The position numbers and the translations under genes were made by a program. DNA of 55,742 nucleotides, taken from the NCBI GenBank assembly GCA_900766555.1, contig CAAFVR010000031.1, positions 1 through 55,742 of the forward strand. The letters run 5' to 3'. This stretch comes from Helicobacteraceae bacterium. Lineage in GTDB: Bacteria > Campylobacterota > Campylobacteria > Campylobacterales > Helicobacteraceae. Shown in pieces: positions 1-7,674 of this stretch. How positions within the stretch are numbered: the stretch's first letter is position 1; each line of letters begins with the position of its first letter. The notes under the pieces were generated by a model that searched no databases, was not told the DNA's origin, and saw only the letters and a program-made list of their open reading frames with translations.

Positions 1-1
1 A

Positions 2-121
2 AACCTAGGAGCCAACATTTCATACAATGATTTCCGCTTCTATGCAGATCTAGGCGGCACCTACCTAGGCAACATTAACAAACTCTATGAAATCAATGCC
101 GGAATAAGATGGGGCTTTTGA
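2..121 (+). CDS. 3' end of an autotransporter-type outer-membrane barrel protein (partial)
   Basis: The last 39 codons of a gene that begins left of the window and stops at TGA 119-121. The tail alternates polar and hydrophobic residues and ends in AGIRWGF with a terminal Phe, the usual C-terminal signature recognised by the BAM machinery in outer-membrane barrels. The partial protein entering from the right edge of the window ends in nearly the same way (NKIYEIKAGVRWGF against NKLYEINAGIRWGF here), so the two are probably paralogous autotransporters. The passenger lies outside the window and its role cannot be judged. Confidence 0.7.
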   Translation, partial: NLGANISYNDFRFYADLGGTYLGNINKLYEINAGIRWGF

Positions 122-159
122 TAAAACTCTCCGCTCTAGGCTGGAGGGGGGTTTGGGGG

Positions 160-171
160 TTTTGATAAAAT
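160..171 (+). promoter_or_regulatory. Probable -10 region for the mog operon
   Basis: TTTTGATAAAAT lies 20 bases before the mog ATG and resembles the extended -10 elements of Campylobacter housekeeping promoters, which often lack a clear -35. A very similar element (TTGATAAAAT) precedes the lpxR-like gene near 48045. Called by eye only. Confidence 0.4.
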
Positions 172-191
172 AGCTAAAAATATGAGTCAAA

Positions 192-746
192 ATGTCAAAT
201 CTCAAAAAACAAGATCTCCTAAATCTAGGCATCTTAACAATCTCTGATCGCGCCTTTGATGGAATCTATGCTGATAGATCCGGAGGCGTAATTGAAGAAT
301 ATTTCAAAAATAAACTAGACTGCGAAATACATATAAATTACAAGCTAATAAATGACTCTAAAGATTCCATAATCTCACATCTAAAAGAACTATCAAATAC
401 CTGCGATTTGGTGGTTTCAACTGGCGGCACTGGCATAGCGCAACGCGATTTCACGTCACTTGCCATGCTTGAAGTATGCGACAAAATGATGCTAGGTTTT
501 GGCGAAGCTATGCGCGAAAGTGCAAGATCAAATCCGCTAGCAATATTGTCAAATCAAAGTGCCGGCGTGCGCGGCAAAAGCCTTTTAATCTCACTTCCTG
601 GCAGCCCAAAAGCTGTGATCGAAAGCCTAGATGCCATAATATTGGCGCTACCACATGCGATCTATCTGCTTACAAATAAACATATATCTCTAAAAGACAC
701 TGAATTAAAGGAATCAAATGAGCTCAAAAACCCCGACTCACATTGA
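192..746 (+). CDS. mog: Molybdopterin adenylyltransferase (MogA family)
   Basis: MogA-type enzymes adenylylate molybdopterin in the cytoplasm to prepare it for molybdenum insertion. The N-terminal strand ILTISDRA (residues 14-21), the STGGTG loop (76-81) and LPGSPK (135-140) are the expected substrate-binding elements of the MogA/MoaB fold. At 184 residues it has the usual length, with a polar C-terminal tail that runs 29 bases into moaC. The ATG at 192 has only a weak purine stretch upstream. It heads a run with moaC and the next two genes. MoaB is the alternative name for close relatives; the pairing with moaC fits either. Confidence 0.85.
   Translation: MSNLKKQDLLNLGILTISDRAFDGIYADRSGGVIEEYFKNKLDCEIHINYKLINDSKDSIISHLKELSNTCDLVVSTGGTGIAQRDFTSLAMLEVCDKMMLGFGEAMRESARSNPLAILSNQSAGVRGKSLLISLPGSPKAVIESLDAIILALPHAIYLLTNKHISLKDTELKESNELKNPDSH
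275..282 (+). repeat. First of at least 41 copies of the octamer TAGATCCG/CGGATCTA
   Basis: Read by eye, TAGATCCG begins on the plus strand at 275, 9337, 12613, 14437, 15825, 16680, 24675, 32388, 34272, 37736, 38245, 38947, 41105, 45845, 48436, 49738, 50936, 52424 and 54228. CGGATCTA begins at 1368, 2922, 4766, 10170, 18026, 19953, 23731, 25471, 26070, 26358, 30929, 32891, 33138, 34818, 36089, 40643, 43148, 47396, 49118, 52016, 52094 and 55213. Most copies sit inside genes, in different frames; those at 9337 and 23731 are intergenic. A longer form, AGATCGGATCTAG, is identical at 1364, 19949, 23727 and 36085. CAGATCCG is a frequent variant. Confidence 0.85.
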
Positions 747-1179
747 TATTAATAACAATCCAATGATGGTAAATATCACAGATAAAATAAGCAGCAAGCG
801 CATAGCTATCGCTTCTGGCGAAATACATATGAATGAATCTGCCTTTGAGGCGCTTAAAAATGATCGCACCAAAAAAGGAGCCATCTCACAAAGCAGCATT
901 ACAGCGGCAATTCTAGCTTCAAAACAAACCTCAAATCTGATCCCACTTTGCCATCAAATCCCGCTAGAATCCGTGGCAATAACGCTAGATTATGACAGCA
1001 AAAATCTAGCTTTGATATTGCAAGCTGAGGTTACAACAACGCATAAAACAGGAGTCGAAATGGAGGCGCTAACCGCGGTATCAATCGGACTTTTAAGCGT
1101 TTATGATATGTTAAAAGCAATTGATAAAAATATGCAAATTAGCAATATCAAAATCCTAAAAAAGTTAAAAAGTGAGTAA
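718..1179 (+). CDS. moaC: Cyclic pyranopterin monophosphate synthase MoaC
   Basis: MoaC completes the first stage of molybdenum cofactor synthesis, converting the MoaA product into cyclic pyranopterin monophosphate. The family motifs are clear: IPLCHQIPL near residues 75-83 and TGVEMEALTAVS near 111-122, followed by YDMLKAIDK. Length (153 residues) is typical. The start ATG lies inside the end of mog and the stop overlaps the GTG start of the next gene by eight bases, so translation of the three is probably coupled. moaA is not in the window. Confidence 0.95.
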   Translation: MSSKTPTHIDINNNPMMVNITDKISSKRIAIASGEIHMNESAFEALKNDRTKKGAISQSSITAAILASKQTSNLIPLCHQIPLESVAITLDYDSKNLALILQAEVTTTHKTGVEMEALTAVSIGLLSVYDMLKAIDKNMQISNIKILKKLKSE

Positions 1180-2737
1180 CGCGCAACTTTTAATCGCCCT
1201 TTTTTTATATGTCAAAAAGTTCTATCCAAATGTGCTAGATGCGCTGCATGCGATGCTAGAAGTCATTTTGGCCAAAAATACTAATCTAGATATCCCGCCA
1301 AATATCCTAGCTAGCGGCATGAGCCTTAGAAAAATCAATCGTCTTTTGACCTTTTATGTCAAAAGATCGGATCTAGAGGAGTTTTTGCACGAAATTAGCC
1401 AGCAACAGACCAAAAATAAGCTCTATTTTTACTCCACGCCAAAGGAGCTTAACCGCTTGATGCTAGGGCTGCTTGAGCTTGAAAATAACGAAAGTTTTTA
1501 TAATCCCTGCTTTGGACTTGGCGGCATTTTTTTAAGCTTAAATGAAGATAAAAATCTTGAAATCTACGGCGAAGAACTAGATGGCAAGCTTAGTCAAATC
1601 GCAAAACTCCTGCTTGAAATAATAGATCTAGATAGCGCAAATTTATACGCATCAGATCTGTTAAAAGAACCCAAATTTATAGATGAAAATAGCATTAAAA
1701 GCTTTGATAAAATCCTCTGTGATCCGCCGGTTTTTGCGCGCATTGGGATGAAATTTTTAAAAAATGATTTGCGCTTTAGCGATGTAATTATTCCAGCTTC
1801 ATATCCCGAACTTGCCTTTTTGGCGCATTCCTTAATGCATCTAAAAAATAAGGGCGTCTTTTTGATACAAAATTTGGCGCTATCAAAAGATAATGCGCAA
1901 AAAAGTTTCAAAGCCCTTTTGGCTAAAAATAACATGATTGAAGCCATAATAAAGCTCCCGCCAAATCTCTTTCCATATCGTAAAAATAACTTTTGCATCG
2001 TAGTGATCTCCAAAAATAATAATAAAATCCAATATATCGATGCAACATCATTTGTCACAAAAAGCGGCAAATATAATCGCTTAGATAACATTAATGTCCT
2101 GCTAGATGCTTTTCAATCTAAAAGTAAAAATGAATTTTCGCACATAATTGATGCTAAAGAATTTTTCGAAGATGATAACTTCACGCTCAAAAATTTGCTA
2201 GATCTGAAAGATACGCCAAAAACATCTGCACTAAAATCTCTTGGCTTTAGCATCTTGCGCGGCCAAAGTTTGCCTCAAGATGAAACTGGAATAACATATT
2301 GCGATATCGCAACAACGGAATTTGCGCCGCTTGGCTTTAGTACGGAATTTAATCATGAAAAAATCACAAATGATAAAACTAAGCTAAAAAAGCTAAGTGT
2401 CAAGAAATTTGATATCATTATCTCGCTGCGCGGCAAGCCAAAAATTACGATAGTTGGCGATATAAAAAATACAACGATAATAAATTCGAGTATGGTTTTG
2501 CTCCGTCACAAAGATATGCAAATAGCCATTTCAATGTATTGCTATCTTTTCACGCAAGAGGGCCAAGAAGCGCTGCAAAATACGCAAAAAGATGGCAGGA
2601 TTTTAGACATTAGCGAGCTTGATATCCCAAGAGATCTTGAAAAATATGCAAAAATATGGGATGAAATATCAAAAATACAAGAGCAAATAAAAGTTCTAGA
2701 TCTGCAAATAAATGCACTAAAATGCCAAAAATATTAG
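1172..2737 (+). CDS. N6-adenine methylase-like protein with an HsdS-like C-terminal region
   Basis: This 521-residue protein looks like a type I modification subunit joined to part of a specificity subunit. Residues 109-120 (FYNPCFGLGGIF) match the SAM-binding motif of HsdM enzymes, usually DPacGsGGfL, but with altered residues. Residues 183-188 (CDPPVF) sit where the catalytic NPPF/NPPY is expected; the Asn is replaced by Asp. From about residue 345 the pattern (ILRGQSLPQ, then KKFDIIISLRG, then SSMVLLR) resembles the target-recognition half of HsdS. It starts with GTG at 1172, overlapping the moaC stop, and no HsdR is nearby. It may be an orphan methylase or a DNA-binding relative that has lost catalysis. 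Family assignment is fairly sure, activity is not. Confidence 0.65.
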   Translation: MSNAQLLIALFLYVKKFYPNVLDALHAMLEVILAKNTNLDIPPNILASGMSLRKINRLLTFYVKRSDLEEFLHEISQQQTKNKLYFYSTPKELNRLMLGLLELENNESFYNPCFGLGGIFLSLNEDKNLEIYGEELDGKLSQIAKLLLEIIDLDSANLYASDLLKEPKFIDENSIKSFDKILCDPPVFARIGMKFLKNDLRFSDVIIPASYPELAFLAHSLMHLKNKGVFLIQNLALSKDNAQKSFKALLAKNNMIEAIIKLPPNLFPYRKNNFCIVVISKNNNKIQYIDATSFVTKSGKYNRLDNINVLLDAFQSKSKNEFSHIIDAKEFFEDDNFTLKNLLDLKDTPKTSALKSLGFSILRGQSLPQDETGITYCDIATTEFAPLGFSTEFNHEKITNDKTKLKKLSVKKFDIIISLRGKPKITIVGDIKNTTIINSSMVLLRHKDMQIAISMYCYLFTQEGQEALQNTQKDGRILDISELDIPRDLEKYAKIWDEISKIQEQIKVLDLQINALKCQKY

Positions 2738-3180
2738 AAATTGCGATAAAAAATGTGACTTTTGGCACAAATGTCACAATTATTAAACCCTGCAATTTAT
2801 ATGACTGCAAATTGCAAGATAATGTTTTTGTCGGGCCATTTGTAGAAATACAAAATGACGTAATAATTGGCCAAAATACGCGAATCCAAAGCCACAGTTT
2901 CATCTGCGCACATGTAAACATCGGATCTAACTGCTTTATCGCTCATGGAGTAATGTTTGTAAATGACAAATTCTATAACGGCAAGCTCGCCAAAGAATTG
3001 CTCAAAACATCCATCGGAGATAATGTGCTAATAGGCAGCAATGCCACGATTTTGCCAGTTACAATATGCTCAAATGTGACGATCGGATCTGGCACTGTGG
3101 TCACAAAAGATATTTCAAAGCCTGGAATTTATGCTGGCAATCCGGCAGTCTTGATAAAAGAAATTGAGACATTGGCATGA
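2722..3180 (+). CDS. Hexapeptide-repeat (left-handed beta-helix) transferase
   Basis: The 152-residue protein is built almost entirely of imperfect hexapeptide repeats ([IV]-G-x-N-x-x; for example VFVGPFVEI, VNIGSNCFI, VLIGSNATI, VTIGSGTVV), the hallmark of trimeric acyltransferases with a left-handed beta-helix. The C-terminal YAGNPA motif is common in sugar N-acetyltransferases of the WbbJ/WxcM type, so an acetyl or acyl transfer to a surface sugar is plausible. The substrate cannot be read from sequence. It overlaps the methylase-like gene by 16 bases, which suggests co-transcription rather than a shared function. Confidence 0.75.
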   Translation: MPKILEIAIKNVTFGTNVTIIKPCNLYDCKLQDNVFVGPFVEIQNDVIIGQNTRIQSHSFICAHVNIGSNCFIAHGVMFVNDKFYNGKLAKELLKTSIGDNVLIGSNATILPVTICSNVTIGSGTVVTKDISKPGIYAGNPAVLIKEIETLA

Positions 3181-3183
3181 TTT

Positions 3184-3381
3184 TTGCTACTATTTAGCAA
3201 CTTTTTAGGATTTTGCTTGCTTAGGATTTGGCTCTTTCCATCAATTTGTTTTGTGCTTTTTTTGTACGGCATGATTTTTTTAATCATTTATAGCTATGAT
3301 GAAAATTTGGGCTATGACGCGCCGGCAAAAAAGGAAGTGATAGATGGAAATGCCATTAAAAGAGAGCTTAAAAAAATTTAG
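3184..3381 (+). CDS. Small membrane protein of unknown function
   Basis: A 65-residue frame starting at a TTG three bases after the previous stop. Residues 1-40 are strongly hydrophobic and could form one long or two short membrane helices, and the C-terminal 25 residues are charged (ending KRELKKI). I do not recognise a family. Upstream ATG codons in other frames are closed, so TTG or an internal ATG near 3270 must be used if the gene is real. Its tight spacing with the upstream genes supports it. Confidence 0.45.
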   Translation: MLLFSNFLGFCLLRIWLFPSICFVLFLYGMIFLIIYSYDENLGYDAPAKKEVIDGNAIKRELKKI

Positions 3382-3386
3382 TAAAA

Positions 3387-3394
3387 GCCGATTA
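3387..3394 (+). promoter_or_regulatory. Possible sigma-28 -10 element upstream of flgM
   Basis: GCCGATTA differs at one position from the sigma-28 (FliA) -10 consensus GCCGATAA and lies 27 bases before the flgM ATG. The -35 region at the expected spacing (TTAAAAAA) is a poor match to TAAAGTTT. A FliA promoter in front of its own anti-sigma factor would form the usual feedback loop. Confidence 0.45.
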
Positions 3395-3420
3395 TATCCC
3401 TAGCATTAAGAGAGGTGCAA

Positions 3421-3639
3421 ATGGTTACAAATATTAATGGTAAGCTTTCTCAAGCTTACGTAACGCAAAAATCACAAAAAACGCAACATTCTGTAATAGA
3501 AAACGAAAAAACACAAGATAAAAAAGAAGCCAAAACTAGTAAAGTTGAGACGATTAAAAAATTAGTAGCTAATAATCAATATTCTTTGGATCTACACAAA
3601 ACTGCTGATGCAATGGCACGAAATTTGCTTAATATCTAG
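3421..3639 (+). CDS. flgM: Anti-sigma-28 factor FlgM
   Basis: FlgM binds FliA (sigma-28) and holds back late flagellar genes. The protein is short (72 residues from the ATG at 3421), polar and probably disordered in its N-terminal half, with a C-terminal helix region (VETIKKLVANNQYSLD, then TADAMARNLL) like the FliA-binding part of FlgM. The frame also opens at a GTG two codons earlier, but AGAGG six bases before the ATG favours 3421. Position before flgN-like and flgK genes is the order known from Campylobacter jejuni. Confidence 0.8.
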   Translation: MVTNINGKLSQAYVTQKSQKTQHSVIENEKTQDKKEAKTSKVETIKKLVANNQYSLDLHKTADAMARNLLNI

Positions 3640-3659
3640 CATAACTTTTAGGATTATGC

Positions 3660-4109
3660 ATGCTTTACAGCTATCTTTTTGGCGCGATAAAAGACTTGGA
3701 ACAATTAATCGAACTTACAAAACTTGACATCACAGATATTAAAAGCGCCAAACATGAAGCGCTTTTCTGCCGAAATGAGCAAAAAACACCCCTAATAAAC
3801 GCCTTTGAGAGCAAAAAAGATCTAGCCGAACAAGAGATCTTGATACTTAAAAATAAAAGTCAAAATAAAAATGCGCAAATCTCAGAAATCCTAGATGAGC
3901 AAACAAATTCCATGCTTTTAGAAATGAAACAAAAGCTATGCGAACTTAAAGAAGTTAACGCAAATTACGCGCGCATGGTCCTAAATGTCAGCGAATTTTA
4001 TACAAGCCTGCTAGATCACATGTTCCCGCATGATTTTGATGACTACAGCAGATCTGGCGCCGTGCGCAGCAAGCGCGCAAAATCCGCCTTTTTATATCAG
4101 CAAGTGTAG
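3660..4109 (+). CDS. flgN: FlgN-like flagellar chaperone
   Basis: Small (149 residues), mostly helical, glutamate- and lysine-rich protein between flgM and flgK. Both the position and the predicted coiled-coil character (for example residues 80-110, MLLEMKQKLCELKEVNANYA) fit FlgN, the export chaperone for the hook-associated proteins FlgK and FlgL. Sequence conservation in this family is low, so the call rests mainly on context. The ATG at 3660 has AGGA upstream. Confidence 0.65.
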   Translation: MLYSYLFGAIKDLEQLIELTKLDITDIKSAKHEALFCRNEQKTPLINAFESKKDLAEQEILILKNKSQNKNAQISEILDEQTNSMLLEMKQKLCELKEVNANYARMVLNVSEFYTSLLDHMFPHDFDDYSRSGAVRSKRAKSAFLYQQV

Positions 4110-4115
4110 GTCAAT

Positions 4116-5945
4116 ATGGGCGGCATATTTTCTTCATTACATATATCAAATACGGGGTTGCAAGCAAATCAACTAATGGTTGATACCGCAAGCAACAATA
4201 TCTCAAATGCCAACAATGAATTCTACAGTCGCCAAAAAGTCATGGCGATGCCGGAAAAATCAATCTTCCGCAATGATGTCTTTGTAGGCCGCGGCGTAGA
4301 CGCCCAAAGTATCCAGCGCGTGCATGATGAATTCATTTTTGAGCGCTATGCCAAGGCCAAAGAAGACGAAGCCTTTGCCGATACGGAATATGCGCGCTTA
4401 AAACAAATAGCAGAGCTGTTCCCAGATATCGATAAAGTCGGCATAAATAATGACTTAGAAGAATATTTCAATGCTTGGAAAGATCTAGCCAACAATCCAA
4501 GCAATCCCGCTCAGCGCCAAACATTGGTGCAAAAAACAATAACACTAACTACAAATATTCAAAATACGCGCCAAAAGCTGCAAAATCTCCAGATCCAAAC
4601 TAGCCAAGAACTCGAAGTTAATGTAAGAGAAGTAAATCAACTAACCTCTGAAATTGCAAAAATAAATCAGGAGCTAGCCACGCTTGAAAGCCGCGGAACG
4701 CAACAGCGCGCCAACTCGCTGCGGGACAAAAGAGATGAGCTTGAGTTCCATTTGCGCGAACTAATCGGATCTAACATCACGCGCAAAAATTTATTCTCAG
4801 ATGCGAGAATCGACAAAAATAGCGTTGAATTTGATGATGTCTATACGCTAAATATAGCTCGCGGTTTCAGCCTAATTGATGGCGCCAATGCACATAAAAT
4901 TGTAATCAAAAATGATGGCCAAAATTCGCTATCCCGCGTGGCCATCCAAGGCTATGATTTCAAAGAAGTTGACATCACACAAAAGCTAAAAGATGGCAAA
5001 ATTGGCGCGCTTATTTCAATCTATAATGATGGCAAAAACATTGGCAAAATCGGCAAAATACAGCAATACATCGATGCGCTAGATTCATTTGCAAGAGGCT
5101 TTATAGAAGCTAGCAATCAGATCTATTCACAAGGTGCGACAAATGAACTATATGGCGTTATTAATCCAAAAATAGATCCAAATGCCGCACTAAAAGACAC
5201 GAGCTACAATATAAAATCTGGCAGCTTTGATTTGGTGGCTTATAACGCTGATGGCATCCCGCTTGCACGCAAAACAATTAAAATTGATAAATCCACAAGC
5301 ATGCTAGATGTGGTGCGACAAATCAATTCAAATACAGATGACAATAAAGATAATAACCAAGGCGATGATTTAGACGATTATTTCAGTGCAAATTACAGCG
5401 GAAATGAGCTAAATAACTATCTAAAAATCGAGCCAAAAGATAAATCAAAGGGGCATTTTATAGCCATCGAAGATAATGGCACGAATTTTAGCGGCGCACT
5501 TGGCGTAAATGGCCTTTTTAAAGGGACAGATGCGCGAAATATCGAGCTATTAAATATTTTTCAAAATGACCCAAATGCGATTAAAATTAACAAAACGCCA
5601 TCAATTGGGAACTTTGAAATCGCAAATGACATGCGCGCCTTGCAATATAACAATATCGATTTTTACAATGGCGATAAAACATTCATTCCAAATATGAAAA
5701 TTAGTGAGTTTTATCAAAATATCGTTGGCAAAATTGCTGATGACACCACAACGGCCAAAAATTCGCTTGATACAAAAAGTGCGATTTTAGAAGCTATCAA
5801 AAATGAGCATCTGTCGATTTCGCAAGTTAGTATCGATGAAGAAATGGTAAATCTAATTAAATTTCAAGGCGGCTACGCGGCAAATGCAAAGGTGATAAGC
5901 TCAATTGACAAAATGATCGACACGCTTTTAAGCATCAAGCAATAA
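4116..5945 (+). CDS. flgK: Flagellar hook-associated protein 1, FlgK
   Basis: FlgK forms the hook-filament junction. The N-terminus carries the flagellar rod/hook signature (SLHISNTGLQANQLMVDTAS, then NISNANNEFYSRQ) shared with FlgB, FlgC and FlgE, and the C-terminus carries the matching helical D0 segment (EEMVNLIKFQGGYAANAKVI). The 609-residue length is typical for epsilonproteobacterial FlgK. The stop overlaps the first base of the next gene. Directly preceded by its likely chaperone gene. Confidence 0.95.
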   Translation: MGGIFSSLHISNTGLQANQLMVDTASNNISNANNEFYSRQKVMAMPEKSIFRNDVFVGRGVDAQSIQRVHDEFIFERYAKAKEDEAFADTEYARLKQIAELFPDIDKVGINNDLEEYFNAWKDLANNPSNPAQRQTLVQKTITLTTNIQNTRQKLQNLQIQTSQELEVNVREVNQLTSEIAKINQELATLESRGTQQRANSLRDKRDELEFHLRELIGSNITRKNLFSDARIDKNSVEFDDVYTLNIARGFSLIDGANAHKIVIKNDGQNSLSRVAIQGYDFKEVDITQKLKDGKIGALISIYNDGKNIGKIGKIQQYIDALDSFARGFIEASNQIYSQGATNELYGVINPKIDPNAALKDTSYNIKSGSFDLVAYNADGIPLARKTIKIDKSTSMLDVVRQINSNTDDNKDNNQGDDLDDYFSANYSGNELNNYLKIEPKDKSKGHFIAIEDNGTNFSGALGVNGLFKGTDARNIELLNIFQNDPNAIKINKTPSIGNFEIANDMRALQYNNIDFYNGDKTFIPNMKISEFYQNIVGKIADDTTTAKNSLDTKSAILEAIKNEHLSISQVSIDEEMVNLIKFQGGYAANAKVISSIDKMIDTLLSIKQ

Positions 5946-6733
5946 TGCAAGATCTAGGCGCGTTGCTTGAATCGCATTATAAATTCCGCAACGAAAATGA
6001 AGATTTTTCCTCGCCAGATCCGCTAAAAATAGCAAAAGAATACAAAAATCACGAATTAGCGGATCTGATATGCTTATTTTGCGCACTTTTTGCCTACGGG
6101 AGCGCGGCGCAAATTGTAAAATTCCTGCAAAAAATTGAAAATCTAACATCACATTTCAATGATCTAAAAAATCCATCCAAAATAGCTAAAACTACCTTTC
6201 CAAAATATCGCTTCAATACCGAAAATGACGTTAAACAAATGCTTTTAGCTCTAAGTAACTTAGCCAAAACGCCAGATCTGCTAAAGATAACCGCCCTAAA
6301 TGCCTATCAAAATGCTAAAAGCACTAAAAACACTAAGGGTGCAAAAATAATAAAAGCAATATATGCCATGCAAGATCTGCTATATGAAAATTTGCCACAA
6401 AATGATAAAAATGCAAGCTTTGGGCTAACGCATCTGATCTCAAAAAGAGGCTCTACATCTGCACTAAAGCGCTGGAATATGTTTTTGCGCTGGATGATAC
6501 GAAAAGATAATCTAGACCTCGGACTTTGGCCTGAATTTAGCACAAGCGATTTGCTACTCCCGCTTGATACGCATACATTTAAAATATGCAACAAATTAGG
6601 ATTACTAAATACAAAAATATGCAATCTAGATGCCGTAATAAAGGCCTCTAAAAATCTTGCGGCTTTTTGCCAAGCAGATCCTATAAAATATGACTTTGCT
6701 CTATATCGCGCCGGGCAAGAAAACTCGGTATAA
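5945..6733 (+). CDS. TIGR02757 (DUF2400) family protein
   Basis: The 262-residue sequence matches the DUF2400 family, with an N-terminal ICLFCALFAYGSAAQIVKFL segment, a central LISKRGSTSALKRWNMFLRWM block and PLDTHTFKICNKLGL near residue 205. The helix-hairpin-helix-like architecture has led to suggestions of a base-excision glycosylase-like fold, but no activity is established to my knowledge. It directly follows flgK with a one-base overlap, an order also known in C. jejuni, so it is transcribed with flagellar genes without an obvious flagellar role. Confidence 0.8.
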   Translation: MQDLGALLESHYKFRNENEDFSSPDPLKIAKEYKNHELADLICLFCALFAYGSAAQIVKFLQKIENLTSHFNDLKNPSKIAKTTFPKYRFNTENDVKQMLLALSNLAKTPDLLKITALNAYQNAKSTKNTKGAKIIKAIYAMQDLLYENLPQNDKNASFGLTHLISKRGSTSALKRWNMFLRWMIRKDNLDLGLWPEFSTSDLLLPLDTHTFKICNKLGLLNTKICNLDAVIKASKNLAAFCQADPIKYDFALYRAGQENSV

Positions 6734-6734
6734 T
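6729..6734 (+). promoter_or_regulatory. Probable rpmB promoter -10
   Basis: A perfect TATAAT preceded by CGG lies 24 bases before the rpmB ATG and overlaps the TAA stop of the previous gene. A GAAGGA ribosome binding site follows. Confidence 0.55.
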
Positions 6735-6758
6735 CACAGCTTTAATTGAAGGACAAAT

Positions 6759-6950
6759 ATGGCAAGGAAATGCATCTTAACTGGCAAAAAGCCGCTAGTT
6801 GGGAACAATGTCTCCCACGCAAATAATAAAACAAAGCGCCGACTCCTCCCAAATCTGCGCACAATCCGCATTAAAACTGAAGATGGCTCAAGGCTCAAAA
6901 TCCGCGTTGCTGCCTCAACGCTTAGGACTATGCGCAAGCACTCTAAATAG
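6759..6950 (+). CDS. rpmB: 50S ribosomal protein L28
   Basis: L28 of the large ribosomal subunit, 63 residues, basic, with the family start ARKCILTGKKPLVGNNVSHA and the KRRLLPNLRTIRI core. Only one cysteine is left, so this is the zinc-free form. It has its own good promoter and ribosome binding site. Confidence 0.97.
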   Translation: MARKCILTGKKPLVGNNVSHANNKTKRRLLPNLRTIRIKTEDGSRLKIRVAASTLRTMRKHSK

Positions 6951-7035
6951 GCGCTAAGCGCTCTTAATATTTGTTAAACATTGATTGGCAAAATCTATCA
7001 AATGCCGACAGTAGCGCTGCGGCAATAGGGTGAAA

Positions 7036-7674
7036 ATGCGCAATATTCCAAATATTTTGACAGTCTCTAGGATTTTTCTATCAATGTTGCTTTTGGCATT
7101 TTTCTTACATAATGAAGCTTTTATCAGCATTTTGCATTTAAATGCCATTATAGATTTCACTTCACCCTTTAAATTGCTAGATCTGATTGATTTATCAAGT
7201 TCATATCCTCTAATTAGCGAATTTCTCACCTTTTCAAAACATTCTCTTGTGGCTTTTGTGATCTTTGCTCTGGCTTCTAGCACGGATTTTTTGGATGGAT
7301 TTTTGGCGCGTCGCTTTAAAATCACATCTGTTTTTGGAGAAGTTTTTGATCCATTGGCTGACAAAATGCTCATTTTAGCCTGCTTTATCGGATTATTAAT
7401 TGCCAATAAAGCGAGCCCCTGGGCTGTTTTTCTCATATTTTCTCGCGAATTTTTCATAACCGGACTTCGCGTGGTAGTAGCCAGCCAAAAATCAAGCGTA
7501 AAAGCTAGCATGCTTGGCAAAATCAAAACCCTAGTGCAATTGCTAGCAATATGCTTTTTGCTGCTAGATCTAGCTGGGGGCGATTTTTTACTCTGGGCTG
7601 CGGCTATTATCACGCTGTATTCTGGGCTTGATTACGCATTGATGTATTATAAAAATATCAAAACTTCACTTTGA
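7036..7674 (+). CDS. pgsA: CDP-diacylglycerol--glycerol-3-phosphate 3-phosphatidyltransferase
   Basis: PgsA makes phosphatidylglycerol phosphate in the inner membrane. The CDP-alcohol phosphatidyltransferase motif D-x2-D-G-x2-A-R-x8-G-x3-D-x3-D is intact at about residues 83-110 (DFLDGFLARRF, then GEVFDPLADK). Several hydrophobic segments are visible. The frame opens at GTG 7030, but the ATG at 7036 gives the familiar start MRNIPNILTVSR and is preferred, with AGGGTGA just upstream. TGA overlaps the TTG start of xseA, so the two are coupled. Confidence 0.93.
   Translation: MRNIPNILTVSRIFLSMLLLAFFLHNEAFISILHLNAIIDFTSPFKLLDLIDLSSSYPLISEFLTFSKHSLVAFVIFALASSTDFLDGFLARRFKITSVFGEVFDPLADKMLILACFIGLLIANKASPWAVFLIFSREFFITGLRVVVASQKSSVKASMLGKIKTLVQLLAICFLLLDLAGGDFLLWAAAIITLYSGLDYALMYYKNIKTSL

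Noticed and set aside
3415..3420. GTG two codons upstream as the flgM start
   Set aside because: AGAGG is placed well for the ATG at 3421 and overlaps the GTG, so the later start is more likely.
6951..6970. GCGC-TAA-GCGC hairpin after rpmB as a terminator
   Set aside because: The stem is only four to five base pairs and no U-run follows.
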